From contig NZ_KK073768.1 in assembly GCF_000582685.1 (NCBI RefSeq), positions 1,286,264-1,334,929 on the forward strand: a DNA stretch of 48,666 nucleotides. The letters run 5' to 3'. Below are positions 1 to 8,722 of this stretch, piece after piece (the stretch's first letter is position 1; each line of letters opens with the position of its first letter). Origin of the DNA: [Scytonema hofmanni] UTEX 2349. GTDB lineage: Bacteria; Cyanobacteriota; Cyanobacteriia; Cyanobacteriales; Nostocaceae. The position numbers were made by a program, and so were the translations under genes. The notes beneath the pieces are model-generated. The model was not told the origin of the DNA. It saw only the letters and a list, made by a program, of their open reading frames with translations, and made no database searches.

Positions 1-153
1 AGTTGCTTGGCTTGAGCAGAATGCAAGCAATTAAATAATTGTAGGTAAAATGTTGGGTTACGACGCATTGGAGATTATTAATTAAATTTATAGATGCTTG
101 TGCGTCTTCACCCAACCTATGAATCGATGGAATTCTACTATAGAACTTTTTTG

Positions 154-200
154 GAAGATGAATGGCGATCGCATCTCAAGAGCGATCGCCATTCATCTTC
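154..200. repeat. Perfect 19-bp inverted repeat with HIP1 cores
   Basis: Arms 154-172 and 182-200 are exact reverse complements around a 9-nt loop, and each arm ends in GCGATCGC. It lies 13 bp beyond the stop of the minus-strand gene at 213-545, so it could form the 3' hairpin of that transcript. No U-run follows on the minus strand, so it is not a textbook intrinsic terminator. The first 150 bases of the window hold nothing I recognise. Confidence 0.6.
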
Positions 201-212
201 TCAACTCATCCG

Positions 213-545
213 CTAAAATCTAAGTCTTCCCTGTGTTATCAATTGAAACCCACCTGCTAAAGCAGCAAAGGCAATAAAAAAGTTCCATAAGCTGGTTGGT
301 TTTAAAATAACGCCACCACTTAAAAAGACTAAAACAGTACCCACACCAAGTAAAATCCACCCCATATTGCCGGTTTCTCTGGAGAAAAATAACAGACTGA
401 TAATGCCACCCATAATTGCTAAAACTGAAGCACCAGCGGGAATATCTCGCCATAAATAGGGAGAGTAATGAGTGGTAAAGATAATGTTCTGTCCCAAAAA
501 GTAAATGCCAAGGACGAGTAGTGCAATTCCTAAAAGTTTGCTCAT
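213..545 (-). CDS. Small four-helix membrane protein, function unknown
   Basis: This is a 110-residue, very hydrophobic protein with about four membrane segments (roughly residues 3-20, 38-55, 60-78 and 85-104) separated by short polar turns such as FSRETGN. The start MSKLLG is followed at once by the first helix, without a cleavable signal peptide. No catalytic motif is visible. It stands alone on the minus strand, about 340 bp downstream of cobyrinate diamide synthase with a repeat in the gap, so it is probably transcribed on its own. I do not recognise a named family; short proteins of this shape are common in cyanobacteria. Confidence 0.6.
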   Translation of the reverse strand: MSKLLGIALLVLGIYFLGQNIIFTTHYSPYLWRDIPAGASVLAIMGGIISLLFFSRETGNMGWILLGVGTVLVFLSGGVILKPTSLWNFFIAFAALAGGFQLITQGRLRF

Positions 546-883
546 ATTTTTATTTCAGGTATTTGTAATTATCAAAAATTACCCCAACTTTAATTGATGA
601 ATTACAGAGGGGTTCTTACATTTCCAATTTGGAAACGAGTTATTAACAGGTTGATAATATTACCCTATATGATGGCACTACAATCTATCGTCTGTCCATT
701 GTTTATTTCAGCTTATATCTTGTTATGTCATGTCCGGTAAATTACTGACAATGTAAAGACGTTCCGCCGGAACGTCTCTACGACTGTAGGTAGGTTTTTA
801 TTACTGTTAATTAAACTCACATGATATTATGTGAAATACAAACTTTTTCAGCGATTATACTTGATTTTTCGCCTTTTATTAGG
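546..883. other. Intergenic spacer with one palindromic repeat
   Basis: This 338-bp AT-rich gap lies between two minus-strand genes. It holds one copy of the GACGTTCC palindrome (753-781). I see no convincing open frame, tRNA or canonical terminator. The promoter of the small membrane protein should lie in its left half. Confidence 0.5.
753..781. repeat. Dispersed palindrome, copy 1 (GACGTTCC family)
   Basis: Palindrome of the form GTAAAGACGTTCCG-CCGGAACGTCTCTAC. It is one of eight copies in the window, all in spacers or at gene edges. Confidence 0.8.
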
Positions 884-2278
884 TTATATTCCATAGAGAA
901 AACAATTTTTCAGAAACCGCTGCGGAATCTCTGGACACGCTCCCCAATGCATATGAATATAAGAAGCGTGAAGATTCATCGGGAAATTCCATCCTTCATT
1001 TCCAGTTGTTTCCTCAGAATCACATCGATAAGTTTGAAACAATGGTAGATTCGGTTCTGGTATTAAACGGGAACGATGAAACTCATGTCCGTAAATGGTT
1101 GTACCTGCATCCACTAAGAGATTATCTTGCAAAGCAACAGCGCGACGATATCCTAAAGTTAAACGTCCACCCATCACAGAAGTTGTCGGTAAAACTCCCA
1201 CCATCGACCAAGATTTTCCCTCAAAATCAACAATTTCCTCACACAAATACATCAATCCCCCACACTCGGCGATTGTAGGTATTCCGGCAAGAATTGCACA
1301 TTTTACTGCTTCACGAGCGCTAGTATTTTCCGCAAGTTGTTGGGCAAAAACTTCTGGAAAACCTCCACCAAAATACATACCTTGTACATCTTTGGGTAAA
1401 GCATCTTCCAGCGGACTCCAAAAAATTAGTTCTGCACCCAATTGTTGCAGCAAGTCGAGATTATCTTGATAGTAAAAATTAAAAGCGCGATCGCGGGCAA
1501 CAGCGATTTGAAGAGGAGGGGAGGGGGGGAGAGGGGGAGGGGGGGAGAGGGGGAGACGTTCTGATTTCAGTAATGGTAACAAGCGATCCCAGTCAAAGCA
1601 AGTATCGCCTAAATCGGCAAGTCGTTGGATAACTGCATCAAGTTGGGGAAGTTCTGCTGTGGGTATTAAACCCAAATGGCGATCAGGAATGGTGATGTTA
1701 TCTTCACGCCGCAAAACGCCGATAATTGGTAATTGTAGGGGTAAGAGTGAATCTTTGAGCAGAGATAAATGGCGATCGCTTCCTACCCGATTTAGTACCA
1801 CCCCAGCAATTTTAATTCTCGGATCGAAAGAGCAATAACCGTAAGCGATCGCTGCTACAGAACCAGACAATCGACTACAGTCAATCACCAATACTACAGG
1901 TAAATCCAACAGTCGCGCAACATGAGCAGTACTAGCAAAAGTGGTTGCCAATTGTGGATATTCTTCCCGATGCCCAATGCCCGTTGCCCGTTGCCCGACT
2001 CCATCAAACAACCCCATTACCCCTTCTACAAGGGCAAAATCTACTTCTTGAATGTGACGCGCAAAACATTCTTGAACGTAAGCTTCCGAAGTCAGCACAG
2101 GGTCTAAATTGCGACAAGCACGATTAGTGACGTGTTGATGAAACATTGGGTCAATATAATCTGGACCCACTTTGAAAGATTGAATCAAAGAACCGCGACG
2201 GCATAAAGATGCTAAAAGGGTGAGCGTGACTGTTGTCTTACCCACCCCACTACGTTCACCGGCAATAACTAAAGGCAT
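884..2278 (-). CDS. cobB: Cobyrinate a,c-diamide synthase (CobB/CbiA)
   Basis: This 464-residue enzyme amidates the a and c side chains of the corrin ring, using ATP and glutamine, in cobalamin synthesis. The N-terminal dethiobiotin-synthetase-like ATPase begins MPLVIAGERSGVGKTTVT with the P-loop at residues 7-15. VGPDYIDPMFH and EGVMGLFDG are family motifs. The C-terminal class I glutamine amidotransferase carries FGGGFPEVF and the nucleophile Cys in AECGGLMYL, with a late His in HMHWG. Two segments look like intrusions: GQRATGIGHREE (about residues 94-105), encoded by heptamer repeats, and a Pro/Ser run near residues 243-256, encoded by a polypurine tract. Both stay in frame. It follows opcA by about 100 bp on the same strand. 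The same window holds B12-dependent NrdJ, a consumer of the product. Confidence 0.93.
   Translation of the reverse strand: MPLVIAGERSGVGKTTVTLTLLASLCRRGSLIQSFKVGPDYIDPMFHQHVTNRACRNLDPVLTSEAYVQECFARHIQEVDFALVEGVMGLFDGVGQRATGIGHREEYPQLATTFASTAHVARLLDLPVVLVIDCSRLSGSVAAIAYGYCSFDPRIKIAGVVLNRVGSDRHLSLLKDSLLPLQLPIIGVLRREDNITIPDRHLGLIPTAELPQLDAVIQRLADLGDTCFDWDRLLPLLKSERLPLSPPPPLPPSPPLQIAVARDRAFNFYYQDNLDLLQQLGAELIFWSPLEDALPKDVQGMYFGGGFPEVFAQQLAENTSAREAVKCAILAGIPTIAECGGLMYLCEEIVDFEGKSWSMVGVLPTTSVMGGRLTLGYRRAVALQDNLLVDAGTTIYGHEFHRSRLIPEPNLPLFQTYRCDSEETTGNEGWNFPMNLHASYIHMHWGACPEIPQRFLKNCFLYGI
1514..1557 (-). repeat. Polypurine low-complexity tract inside cobB
   Basis: A GGGGA/GGGGG-rich run on the plus strand encodes the Pro/Ser stretch between the synthetase and amidotransferase domains of the minus-strand gene. 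Similar G/A-rich tracts occur in spacers of this window (20547-20585), so it looks like repeat DNA tolerated in an interdomain linker. Confidence 0.6.
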
Positions 2279-2282
2279 TGTT

Positions 2283-2372
2283 GATTGGTTGTTGGTTGTT
2301 AGTTGTTGGTTGTTGGTTGTTGGTTGTTAAAATTTACCACTATCCACCATCCACTAACCACTAACAACCAAC
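2283..2372. repeat. STRR heptamer array, opcA-cobB spacer
   Basis: Tandem TTGGTTG/TTAGTTG heptamers (2283-2327) face a degenerate complementary array of CCACTAA/CCACTAT units (2338-2372), so the spacer can fold on itself. Such heptamer repeats are typical of heterocystous cyanobacteria. A related array lies between tal and zwf. Confidence 0.75.
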
Positions 2373-2381
2373 ATTACAACA

Positions 2382-3755
2382 TTACTTATTACCCAATTTC
2401 AGAACCTTAGCTATCACCCCAAGGGTTTCTTCAAAAAGTGCCTCATGACCCCAACGTTGCACCTGCTGACTTAGCAAAACTTCCGCTTTTTGTTCAGAAA
2501 GTGAAGTCACATGTTGAAATAAACCAGAAGATTGGGCACCACCTTGGGTTTCCATCCGCATACAGCCACCCGTTTCTGAACAGATAAGTGTACCGCAGTC
2601 AGCTTGGGGATTGGTGGAACTCAAGCGCAAAGCAATCAAGTCACCCATAATTTCTCCTCCATCAGCCACCGGGACACCAGCTAACTCAGCTTGTACTTGG
2701 CGTTGGTCTTGTGTAAGAAAGCTAATTTTACTAATTTGGTAGTCTCCGCTTTCTTTTTCATAAGAAACTGGAGTCCATTCCAAGCGACTTGCAAGCCAAC
2801 CCAAAAACATTAGCGCTTGTGCGGGATTGCCTTTTTCGTAATCAATTGTTACTCGGTCAATTTCCCGGAGAGAAGCGCGACGCAGAGGGGGATCGTAAGC
2901 TTCAGCGGTTAATTCTTGCCATGCTGAGAGACGACGCCAGTTCAAGTCAGCTAAAGGCACACCAGTTTCTACCAACTCTTGCAAACTGAGCAAATCGCCT
3001 TCTGCGTCGTTAAATTCACAAGAATCGACGATAACATTATTGCATACTGCCGCTAGTCGCTTAAATAAAGCATTGTTAGGATCTGGTGTAGCCTTCCACC
3101 AGAGAAACTTCGGTAAACCGCCGATCAACAATGCTGGAATCATCCCCCCGACTCGTTCCAAAGCGGCAGCAGTGCCAGTTAGGGTGATGTATTCGCAGCA
3201 GATGAGTGTACTTGAGGACTGCTTTTGAATTGGGCAGTAAGCAGAAACTTGAGCTTTTACCCCTTCGTCTTCGCCTGTTATTGGACACAAAGCAATAATT
3301 CGACAAGGGTTGCGAAGGGCAATTTCGTCGGCGATTCTAGGGCTTTTCGCATCCAGACCATAGGATGCCTTAGAACCGATTTCCCCTGTTGCGTCGATGC
3401 CATGACGTTTAGCGACTTCTTCGCGCAATATGGCGAGAGTTTCTGCTGTTGCGGTTCCAGTTTCTGGCAGTTGATGCGTTCTCTGAACTTCGCGTAGCGC
3501 TGCTTCCATCTGTGGTCCGAGAATTCCGTCAATCGGACCGTTGTAATATCCGGAAGCTGACAAAAGATATTGAGTTTCTTCCGGCTCGTACACCATTAAG
3601 GTAAATGTCGTGGCACGAGTAGCCGCAGGAAGCGCACCGTTTGCATCGCCGATACCGTAACTTTGCCAAATTTGACTAAGTTCGGTTTCAACGTCTGAGA
3701 GGGAAATATCCTTTGGAGTTTGAAGTGAATAAATAGTAGGAGCTTGGGAAACCAT
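2382..3755 (-). CDS. opcA: OpcA, glucose-6-phosphate dehydrogenase assembly/activating protein
   Basis: This 457-residue cyanobacterial OpcA allosterically activates or assembles glucose-6-phosphate dehydrogenase and is needed for high oxidative pentose phosphate flux, notably in heterocysts. A peptidoglycan-binding-like helical repeat is visible near residues 62-112 (SGYYNGPIDGILGPQ). The OpcA core follows, with LIGGLPKFLWWKATPDPNN and the C-terminal CSETGGCMRMETQGG. It lies immediately downstream of zwf in the order fbp-tal-zwf-opcA, as known for Nostoc. The 209-bp zwf-opcA spacer is almost wholly filled by a MITE-like inverted repeat, which may affect cotranscription. The start MVSQAPTIYSL is the first ATG after that repeat. 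Confidence 0.93.
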   Translation of the reverse strand: MVSQAPTIYSLQTPKDISLSDVETELSQIWQSYGIGDANGALPAATRATTFTLMVYEPEETQYLLSASGYYNGPIDGILGPQMEAALREVQRTHQLPETGTATAETLAILREEVAKRHGIDATGEIGSKASYGLDAKSPRIADEIALRNPCRIIALCPITGEDEGVKAQVSAYCPIQKQSSSTLICCEYITLTGTAAALERVGGMIPALLIGGLPKFLWWKATPDPNNALFKRLAAVCNNVIVDSCEFNDAEGDLLSLQELVETGVPLADLNWRRLSAWQELTAEAYDPPLRRASLREIDRVTIDYEKGNPAQALMFLGWLASRLEWTPVSYEKESGDYQISKISFLTQDQRQVQAELAGVPVADGGEIMGDLIALRLSSTNPQADCGTLICSETGGCMRMETQGGAQSSGLFQHVTSLSEQKAEVLLSQQVQRWGHEALFEETLGVIAKVLKLGNK

Positions 3756-3792
3756 AATAAATGAAGAATGAAGTATGAACTATGAAGTATCA

Positions 3793-3964
3793 AGGATGAA
3801 TTAAAGATTAAGGATAAAATTTTTGGTGTTGCATATTTACAGGATGATTTTACAATATACGTCGATAAATTCAACGTATTGTAGAGACGTTCCGGCGGAA
3901 CGTCTCTACGATTCATCCCACGGTTATGCAACGCCAAATTTTTCATCCTTAATCCTTCATCCTT
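3793..3964. repeat. MITE-like element filling the zwf-opcA spacer
   Basis: Long imperfect inverted repeats flank it: 3816-3834 (AAAATTTTTGGTGTTGCAT) pairs with 3926-3943, and the outer AAGGATGA/TTAAGGAT segments pair with ATCCTTAATCCTTCATCCTT up to the zwf stop. The core carries palindrome copy 2 at 3881-3909. About 85 bp of it recur in inverted orientation at 31439-31522. It encodes nothing convincing. Confidence 0.75.
3881..3909. repeat. Dispersed palindrome, copy 2
   Basis: GTAGAGACGTTCCGGCGGAACGTCTCTAC in two 14-base arms around one central base; a perfect palindrome within the MITE-like element. Confidence 0.8.
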
Positions 3965-5494
3965 TTACAGTCTGCGCCAGCGACGACCATCTTGATTAAT
4001 CAACAATTCTGCTTCGGCTGGTTCCCAAGTACCAGCTTCGTATTTGGGAACCGTTGCTGGATCAGCGGGTGCATCCCAAACAGAAAGGGCTGGTGTGACA
4101 ACTTGCCAAGCGGCTTCTACTTCGTCGGCGCGTGTGAATAATGTTTGGTCGCCCATCATACAATCGAGAAATAGGCGATCGTAAGCATCAGAAGTTGCTT
4201 GGATGCCAAAGGAACCATAACTAAAGTCCATATCAACCGAACGAGTGCGGAAATCTGCCCCAGGCATCTTGACTTCAAAACGCAGGGAAATTCCTTCATT
4301 CGGCTGAATCCGCATCGTCAAAATGTTGGCATTCATTTGTTGCGCGGCTGACTGAAACATCCGAGAAGGAACTTCGCGGAAGTGGATGGAAATTTCACTA
4401 ACTTTTTTCGGCATCCGCTTACCTGTACGCAGGTAAAAAGGAACTCCTTGCCAGCGCCAGTTGTCAACCAGAAATTTCATCGCCACGTAGGTGGGTGTTG
4501 TGGATTTAGGAGCCACTCCTGGTTCTTCGTGATACCCAGGGACTTGTTTTCCTTTCATCCAGCCGGCGCTGTACTGACCGCGCACTGCGGAACGCCCTAA
4601 ATTTTGAATGTCTGCCAATCGTGTAGCTTGGAGAACTTTCACTTTTTCAGTGCGGAGACTGTCAGCATCCATCGCGTTGGGTGCTTCCATTGCGGTGAGG
4701 CAATAAAGTTGCATCAGGTGGTTTTGCAACATATCCCGCAATGCGCCGGCGCTTTCATAATATCCCGCTCGGTCTTCTACTCCGACGGTTTCAGCGACGG
4801 TAATCTGAACGTGGTCAACAAATCGACGGTTCCACAAAGGTTCAAAAATCGCGTTGGCAAAGCGAAATACGAGGAGATTTTGAACTGTGTCTTTACCCAA
4901 GTAGTGGTCGATGCGGTATACTTGGTTTTCTTTACAATATTTCTGCACCACTCGGTTCAGGCTCTTGGCAGAAGCCAAATCTCGACCAAAGGGTTTTTCA
5001 ATTACTAGGCGATGTTTGTAGGGATCGTCCAGCATTGATTTTTCCCCCAGTTGCTTGATGGCTTCTGGGAAGAAGTTAGGAGCCACGGAAAGGTAGAACA
5101 TGCGGTTTCCCCGTGTTCCCCGTTTTTCGTCTAACTCGCTTAATAAATTCTTAAGTTTCTCATAACTTTCTGGGTTATCTATATCACCAGAGCAGTAGAA
5201 TAATCCTTGGGAGAAGTCTTGCCAAAGTTCTTCTGGATGCACGCCACCATGAGCTTCTTCCATGCCCTTTCGCATTTGTTCGCGAAAGTACTCATGGCTC
5301 CAATCTCGACGCGCCACGCCGACAATGGTGGTTTCTGGTGCAATGCGCCGTTCTTTTCGCAATTTGTAAAGTGCTGGTACGAGTTTGCGCCAGGTAAGGT
5401 CTCCAGAAGCACCAAAGATGACTATAATTTGGGGTTCGGGCATCCCTTGCTGTTGCAGACCTACGCGCAAGGGATTTTCTAGCAGACTAACCAT
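3965..5494 (-). CDS. zwf: Glucose-6-phosphate 1-dehydrogenase
   Basis: This 509-residue enzyme makes 6-phosphogluconolactone and NADPH in the first step of the oxidative pentose phosphate pathway. The Rossmann motif FGASGDLTWRKLVPALY is near residues 27-43. VIEKPFGRDL and the active-site signature RIDHYLGKDTVQN are intact. The C-terminal half includes GDQTLFTRADEVEAAW. Length is normal for the cyanobacterial enzyme. It sits between tal and opcA on the same strand. Its partner OpcA is encoded next, and the redox control known for cyanobacterial G6PDH acts through OpcA. The start MVSLLENPLRVG was chosen because it leads directly into the conserved N-terminus. Confidence 0.97.
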   Translation of the reverse strand: MVSLLENPLRVGLQQQGMPEPQIIVIFGASGDLTWRKLVPALYKLRKERRIAPETTIVGVARRDWSHEYFREQMRKGMEEAHGGVHPEELWQDFSQGLFYCSGDIDNPESYEKLKNLLSELDEKRGTRGNRMFYLSVAPNFFPEAIKQLGEKSMLDDPYKHRLVIEKPFGRDLASAKSLNRVVQKYCKENQVYRIDHYLGKDTVQNLLVFRFANAIFEPLWNRRFVDHVQITVAETVGVEDRAGYYESAGALRDMLQNHLMQLYCLTAMEAPNAMDADSLRTEKVKVLQATRLADIQNLGRSAVRGQYSAGWMKGKQVPGYHEEPGVAPKSTTPTYVAMKFLVDNWRWQGVPFYLRTGKRMPKKVSEISIHFREVPSRMFQSAAQQMNANILTMRIQPNEGISLRFEVKMPGADFRTRSVDMDFSYGSFGIQATSDAYDRLFLDCMMGDQTLFTRADEVEAAWQVVTPALSVWDAPADPATVPKYEAGTWEPAEAELLINQDGRRWRRL

Positions 5495-5527
5495 AATAAT
5501 TGTAAGATGTGGGTTTTAGATTTTCGA

Positions 5528-5652
5528 TTGGGAGTTGTTAGTGGTTGGTTGTTGGTTGTTAGTTGTTGGTTGTTAGTTGTTATTTGTTAGTTGTTAGGAT
5601 TTAGCACTAACCACTATCCACTATCCACTAACCACTATCCACTAACCACTAT
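5528..5652. repeat. STRR heptamer array, tal-zwf spacer
   Basis: TTGGTTG/TTAGTTG heptamers (about 5533-5595) are followed by CCACTAT/CCACTAA units (about 5602-5652). This is the same arrangement as in the opcA-cobB spacer, and the two arrays share several unit sequences. Confidence 0.75.
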
Positions 5653-5659
5653 CCATTTC

Positions 5660-6808
5660 CTAAACTGGTGACAAGACCTTGATTTTGTCTTCTAAGGAAT
5701 CCATCAGTGATTGAAAGGGCTTGACAAACTTATCAATACCATCAACAAGTAGTTCGTCCATAACTTGGTTGATGTCAATGTTGATATCGGGGTCTTTCAA
5801 GCTTTCGATGAGTTGGTAAGCTTGATCGACATCTGTCTCAACACGACTTGCAACATCACAGTGGTCAGCGCAAGCTTCTATTGTCGCTGGTGGTAGGGTG
5901 TTAACGGTGTCGGCACCTACCAACTCATCAACATACATCACGTCGCTGTAGCTGGGGTCTTTGGTGCCGGTGCTTGCCCATAGAAGTCGTTGAACTTTTG
6001 CACCTTTTGCGGTTAAAGCTTGCCAACGATCGCTCTGGCTAATTTTTTTGTACTCTTGGTACGCTATCTTGGCGTTTGCGATCGCTACTTTTCCTTTCAC
6101 TGCTCTAAGTTTTGCTTCTACGGCAATATCATCAACGCCTTTCTTCAACTTAGCATCAATCTTGCCGTCAATATTGCTATCAATGCGACTAAGAAAGAAG
6201 CTGGCTACGCAAGCTATGTTACTAATGTCTTTACCTTCTTTGACTCTAGCTTCTAAACCACGGATGTAAGCAATCGCTGAGTTTACATAGCTAGAAACTG
6301 AAAATAACAAAGTGACGTTAACGTTGATCCCGGCAGCTATCACTTCTTCGACTGCTGGCAAACCTGCTTCTGTACCGGGAATTTTAATCATCACATTTTC
6401 CCGCCCAATTTCTTGGTAATACCGATGAGCTTCAGCGATGGTTGCCTCTGTATCATGAGCGATCGTTGGTGGTACTTCTATGCTCACGTAACCGTCTAAT
6501 TTATTTGAGGCTTCATAAACCGGGCGTAAAATATCACACGCATTGCGGATATCTGCAAAAACTAGGGATTCGTAAATTTTGTATGTCGGTAACTCGGCAC
6601 GAACACCTGATTCTATATCCGCATCATAAATGACGTTTCCGGCGATCGCTTTTTCAAATATGGCTGGATTCGAGGTGATCCCACAGATCCCTTTATTTTC
6701 CACCATATCTTTCAACTCCCCTGACTCAATCAGATCACGAGTCAAATTATCCATCCAGATACTTTGACCGTATTCTTTTATCTCTAATAAATGGTTAGTC
6801 GAGGTCAT
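5660..6808 (-). CDS. tal: Transaldolase
   Basis: This 382-residue class I transaldolase moves a dihydroxyacetone unit between sedoheptulose-7-phosphate and glyceraldehyde-3-phosphate in the non-oxidative pentose phosphate pathway. The N-terminal motif GICGITSNPAIFEKAI is intact, and the Schiff-base Lys lies in NVMIKIPGTEAGLPA. NVTLLFS and LLWASTGTKDP are further family signatures. It is longer than the E. coli TalB type and matches the tal of the cyanobacterial fbp-tal-zwf-opcA unit. It starts 212 bp after fbp, with no heptamer array in that gap, so a separate promoter there is possible. Confidence 0.95.
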   Translation of the reverse strand: MTSTNHLLEIKEYGQSIWMDNLTRDLIESGELKDMVENKGICGITSNPAIFEKAIAGNVIYDADIESGVRAELPTYKIYESLVFADIRNACDILRPVYEASNKLDGYVSIEVPPTIAHDTEATIAEAHRYYQEIGRENVMIKIPGTEAGLPAVEEVIAAGINVNVTLLFSVSSYVNSAIAYIRGLEARVKEGKDISNIACVASFFLSRIDSNIDGKIDAKLKKGVDDIAVEAKLRAVKGKVAIANAKIAYQEYKKISQSDRWQALTAKGAKVQRLLWASTGTKDPSYSDVMYVDELVGADTVNTLPPATIEACADHCDVASRVETDVDQAYQLIESLKDPDINIDINQVMDELLVDGIDKFVKPFQSLMDSLEDKIKVLSPV

Positions 6809-7020
6809 AGATTTCTTTAACTCCGGTTAATTATGTCTTCGAGTGCTATAAGCCTGTCTTTATCAGTTGATACTGACCTTTAAATTTTGACCTTGGCAAT
6901 ATAGGATTGCATCGACCATCTGAGATAATCAAGGAACTAAAAACGCTACCCGTACTTAACTAATCACTTCTTTAATGATTCGGGTGCCAAAGCACCCATT
7001 AAGGTTTTTGTCAAGCTGAT

Positions 7021-8070
7021 TTAATGACCGTTTTGAATAAAAGACTCCACCTTTGCTACATCTTTTTTGCTGCCAATAATCAAAGGGGTGCGCTGGTGCA
7101 ATTTTTTCGGTACTATGTCCAAAATATCTACGAGTCCCGTAGTAGCACGACCACCTGCTTGCTCTATGACAAATGCTAAAGGAGCAGATTCATAAAGTAA
7201 GCGCAGTTTACCTTCTGGCTTGGGAAGTATGCCGGGGTATAAAAACACACCACCTTGAACTAAAATTCTGTGGATATCACTTACCATTGCTCCGCTATAA
7301 CGAGCGGTATAGCCTTCAGTGCGATGGACGTAGCGAATATATTCGCGAATTGATTCATCCCACTGCCAAAAATTACCCTCATTTACGCTGTAAACTGAAC
7401 CGTGTGCCGGTATTTGGATATTTTCTTCGGTGAGAATAAACTCTCCTAAGCTGGGATCGAGGGTAAAAGAATGAACTCCCTTACCTATAGTATATACCAG
7501 CATGGTGCTCGGACCATATAGGATGTATCCGGCGGCTATTTGTTTGCGTCCATCGGTAAGTAAATCTTTTGCTTCACCATCAAGATCGTCTCCTTCTTGT
7601 TGGCGAATGGCGAAGATTGAACCCAAGCTGAGATTGGTATCGGTGTTAGATGAGCCATCGATGGGATCGTACAATAGTGTGTAGCGACCAATGGGGCAGT
7701 TTTCTGGAATGTAGTAGGGTTTTTCCATTTCCTCGGAAGCTAAACGACAAACTAAGCCGCTTTGCTTAAATACCGAGATAAATACGTCGTTAGCGTAAAT
7801 ATCCATCTTTTGGACGGATTCTCCTTGGACGTTGACATCCCCTGTAAATCCAAGAACACCTTCCATTAAACCAGCATGGCTGAGGCGACGGGCAACTAGT
7901 TTCCCTGCCAGGGCTATGCGGCTCATCAGCGCACTTAAGTCCTGTGCTTGGGGCGAAAAGCTTTCAAATTGCTGTAGGACGTGACGGGATAAAGTTGTAC
8001 AATCACGATCTAAGCTTTTGTCGGTGATGTTGTTGTTCGACAATTCAATAAATTCTGGCGATGGAGCCAT
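7021..8070 (-). CDS. fbp: Class I fructose-1,6-bisphosphatase
   Basis: This 349-residue enzyme hydrolyses fructose-1,6-bisphosphate to fructose-6-phosphate for gluconeogenesis and for recycling hexose phosphate through the oxidative pentose phosphate cycle. Metal-site motifs are visible: ASEEME, the central YDPIDGSSNTDTN, and the C-terminal KLRLLYESAPLAFVIEQAGG signature. Length is normal for the plant/cyanobacterial class I family. It is the first gene of the fbp-tal-zwf-opcA unit; the 650-bp gap upstream should hold the main promoter, and an inverted repeat lies just before the start. Confidence 0.96.
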   Translation of the reverse strand: MAPSPEFIELSNNNITDKSLDRDCTTLSRHVLQQFESFSPQAQDLSALMSRIALAGKLVARRLSHAGLMEGVLGFTGDVNVQGESVQKMDIYANDVFISVFKQSGLVCRLASEEMEKPYYIPENCPIGRYTLLYDPIDGSSNTDTNLSLGSIFAIRQQEGDDLDGEAKDLLTDGRKQIAAGYILYGPSTMLVYTIGKGVHSFTLDPSLGEFILTEENIQIPAHGSVYSVNEGNFWQWDESIREYIRYVHRTEGYTARYSGAMVSDIHRILVQGGVFLYPGILPKPEGKLRLLYESAPLAFVIEQAGGRATTGLVDILDIVPKKLHQRTPLIIGSKKDVAKVESFIQNGH

Positions 8071-8722
8071 GTTTTAGTCCTTCCTAACGACTTTGGTTGG
8101 TTGAGGTCGGCTGAAGGACAATCGCGTAGAGGATGAAGTTTGAAGTGAGTTTGAACGGATTAACACGTTCGTAGGAATTTATTTTTTTCATCCTTTATCC
8201 TTCAGCCTTAATGAAAGCTGCTGCCTCTATCTTAGAAAGGTAATTTGATAACTTAAGTGTGATTTTAGATAAACTAAATATTTGAAGCTTTTTTAGGTCT
8301 GTGCCAAAGCACGATCGCGCGATCGCACTTCGGTCATACTTGGGCAAATCTACTTAAGCTTCTAGAATTCAATTATTTTTGTAAACATTTTTATCTATTT
8401 CTTGACTTTTTGTCTGTAGATACTAATACGTTTGATCTATAGCAAGCAAAGTTATTGAGATACCCGCCCAAAAAATACATCTGTAACGTTGGCTGCACAT
8501 GGATGATGCTTGCTATATCGTTATCTTGAAAAATTAAAAAACCGACTAGTGCAAGAAAAGCAAAAATAAAGCGATCGTTTACAGTGGTGACATTTCCCTA
8601 TGGGCATCACAACTTGTTGGGGAAACTTCTCTAGATTTCTGGGAATTGTTAATTTTTTCTAATTTTGCTGACTTCCGTCTTGCATAATTAGAAAAAATTT
8701 GCTATTCTAGGAATTCACCTTT
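8071..8722. other. fbp upstream region with a long inverted repeat
   Basis: This 652-bp spacer separates rbp from fbp, both on the minus strand. Close to the fbp start, GGCTGAAGGA (8109-8118) pairs with TCCTTCAGCC (8200-8209), and inside it AGGATGAA pairs with TTCATCCT, giving a leader that can fold. Further up are HIP1-like GCGCGATCGC and AT-rich DNA likely to hold the promoter. I see no coding frame and no convincing NtcA site. Confidence 0.5.

Noticed and set aside
2283..5652. CRISPR array
   Set aside because: The TTGGTTG and CCACTAA tracts are contiguous heptamers without unique spacers of constant length. No cas gene is present anywhere in the window.
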